The position numbers were made by a program, and so were the translations under genes. From positions 1-7,861 of the forward strand of contig CAMMFK010000059.1 of assembly GCA_946496115.1 (NCBI GenBank): 7,861 bases of DNA, written 5' to 3'. The notes below the pieces were generated by a model. The model did not search any database, was not told the DNA's origin, and saw nothing but the letters and a program-made list of their open reading frames with translations. Every line of letters starts with the position of its first letter. Within the stretch, counting starts at the first letter, position 1. Shown here piece after piece: positions 7,478 through 7,861 of this stretch. The stretch comes from an uncultured Clostridium sp. (lineage in GTDB: Bacteria; Bacillota; Clostridia; TANB77; CAG-508).

Positions 7478-7497
7478 TTAAGGAACAACCTTTAATA

Positions 7498-7532
7498 CAA
7501 AAACAGCCTTCCAAATCGGAGGGCTGTTTTTG
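7498..7532. terminator. Bidirectional intrinsic terminator-like hairpin
   Basis: Arms CAAAAACAGCC (7498-7508) and GGCTGTTTTTG (7522-7532) pair perfectly. The stem extends by four more pairs, one of them a G-T wobble, to 15 pairs around a five-base loop (7513-7517). The A-run and T-run make it work in either direction. It lies 20 bases from the broken glycosyltransferase and would block minus-strand transcription arriving from the right. Confidence 0.8.
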
Positions 7533-7539
7533 TATCTAT

Positions 7540-7578
7540 GCCCGGAAAGCCTGATATTGTGGACTTTCCGGGCTTTTT
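7540..7578 (+). terminator. Intrinsic terminator-like hairpin (plus strand)
   Basis: A perfect ten-pair stem, GCCCGGAAAG (7540-7549) with CTTTCCGGGC (7564-7573), has a 14-base loop and is followed by five Ts (7574-7578). It lies seven bases after the first hairpin. No plus-strand gene ends here in the window. Confidence 0.75.
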
Positions 7579-7603
7579 CTGTTTTCGGGGACTCGGTGGA
7601 ACA

Positions 7604-7663
7604 AGCCGCCATCAGCCCGCTTCCTATTGCGGCGATCACATAGTCCCATGGCGGCTCATTTTT
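7604..7663 (+). terminator. Long-loop hairpin with T-run, possible terminator
   Basis: AGCCGCCAT (7604-7612) pairs perfectly with ATGGCGGCT (7648-7656), and a T-run follows at 7659-7663. The 35-base loop holds a small inner stem, CCGC (7617-7620) with GCGG (7629-7632). The long loop makes termination less certain than for the two preceding hairpins. Confidence 0.45.
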
Positions 7664-7672
7664 GCACACCCT

Positions 7673-7730
7673 TGTCCGGCCCGTATATGCCAGAAACGAG
7701 GAAACGCTAAAAAGTATCCGCTCCCGGACA
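7673..7730. repeat. Seven-base inverted repeat, TGTCCGG / CCGGACA
   Basis: The arms are 7673-7679 and 7724-7730, 44 bases apart. Alone this could be chance. It is recorded because it lies in an unbroken series of inverted repeats. Confidence 0.3.
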
Positions 7731-7758
7731 GCACCACCTCTTTCAATGAGAACAATTT

Positions 7759-7787
7759 AGCGGGAACCTCGCGGCCCCCGCTTTTTT
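7759..7787 (+). terminator. Intrinsic terminator-like hairpin (plus strand)
   Basis: AGCGGG (7759-7764) pairs with CCCGCT (7777-7782), followed by six Ts (7782-7787, the first shared with the stem). It lies just beyond the stop codon of the minus-strand partial gene. On the minus strand no T-run follows it, so it would not terminate that gene cleanly. Confidence 0.5.
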
Positions 7788-7788
7788 C

Positions 7789-7861
7789 TTATTCCCGCTC
7801 GAAAGCCTCTCCGCAATCCCCGCAGATTACATTGACCTCCCGCGTTGCCCGGATAATGGTG
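7789..7861 (-). CDS. 3' end of a gene for a small CxxC protein (5' end outside window)
   Basis: The minus-strand frame ending at TAA 7791-7789 is open to the window edge and gives 23 residues ending VNVICGDCGEAFERE. The CGDC pair resembles one half of a zinc knuckle, and G+C-rich third positions fit the composition of this edge. I cannot name the family. Too little is visible to exclude a chance frame; the opposite strand is also open here. Confidence 0.4.
   Translation of the reverse strand, partial: TIIRATREVNVICGDCGEAFERE

Larger units (their letters stand above)
7478..7788. other. GC-rich, hairpin-dense stretch without a convincing gene
   Basis: This stretch begins at the break in the glycosyltransferase and ends at the stop of the partial gene at the right edge. 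It is about 60% G+C in 7601-7660, against 20-35% through most of the glycan locus. Several short frames are open on both strands, but all pass through the hairpins, lack ribosome-binding sites, and resemble nothing I can name. What it does contain is a chain of five inverted repeats, listed separately. The style suggests intergenic or terminal DNA of an integrative element, not chromosomal sequence native to the glycan operon. Confidence 0.55.

Noticed and set aside
7478..7669. Minus-strand 63-codon frame starting at GTG 7669
   Set aside because: It runs through two terminator-like hairpins that supply most of its C-terminal half, has no clear ribosome-binding site, and is open upstream of the chosen start only because the DNA is GC-rich.
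7559..7861. Long plus-strand frame open to the right edge, ending ...TSRVARIMV
   Set aside because: It crosses several T-run hairpins, has no ribosome-binding site, is rich in Ser/Pro/Arg as shadow frames in GC-rich DNA often are, and lies opposite the better-looking CxxC frame. It could be revisited if the flank were available.
1..7861. CRISPR array, tRNA or rRNA gene, insertion-sequence transposase
   Set aside because: I saw no spaced direct repeats, no cloverleaf-like sequence with a CCA-type end, no conserved rRNA segments and no DDE-type transposase frame in either strand.

Overview
The window looks like DNA from a gut-type anaerobic Firmicute (Clostridia, Ruminococcaceae/Lachnospiraceae-like). 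The evidence is the serine-recombinase tail at the left edge, the style of the glycosyltransferases, and a strong contrast between GC-rich mobile-type DNA and an AT-rich surface-glycan locus. This assignment rests on recognised protein families, not on a database search.

Layout: (1) Bases 1-401 (about half G+C) hold the 3' end of a plus-strand large serine recombinase, the usual integrase of Clostridial integrative elements. (2) Bases about 400-7477 are very AT-rich (20-35% G+C where hand-counted, rising to 40-55% in part of the last gene). They carry four co-directional minus-strand genes, read right to left: a decapitated family-2 glycosyltransferase (7477-6440), a two-headed GT2-GT4 glycosyltransferase with a repeat-bearing coiled coil (6391-3647), an asparagine-synthetase-like protein without the glutaminase cysteine (3484-1457), and an alpha/beta-hydrolase-fold protein (1415-351). 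(3) Bases 7478-7861 (about 60% G+C where counted) hold no convincing complete gene. They contain a chain of five inverted repeats, four with plus-strand T-runs like intrinsic terminators, and at the extreme edge the 3' end of a minus-strand gene with a CxxC motif.

Reading: this is a fragment of a cell-surface polysaccharide or glycoprotein biosynthesis operon cut at both ends by GC-rich, probably mobile, DNA. At the right the break removed the promoter, the start and the nucleotide-sugar-binding half of the first glycosyltransferase. At the left the last 16 codons and stop of the hydrolase gene are antisense to the recombinase gene, so its natural C-terminus was probably replaced.

The intact genes suggest a small assembly-and-decoration set. 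The fused GT2-GT4 enzyme would add two sugars. The asparagine-synthetase-like protein could activate a carboxylate with ATP to form an amide. The hydrolase-fold protein could add or remove an acyl group. The joint function is inference. The most distinctive observations are the exact 50-residue repeats in the glycosyltransferase coiled coil, the C-terminal tail shared by both glycosyltransferases, the Cys-less asparagine-synthetase/hydrolase pair, and the double truncation.
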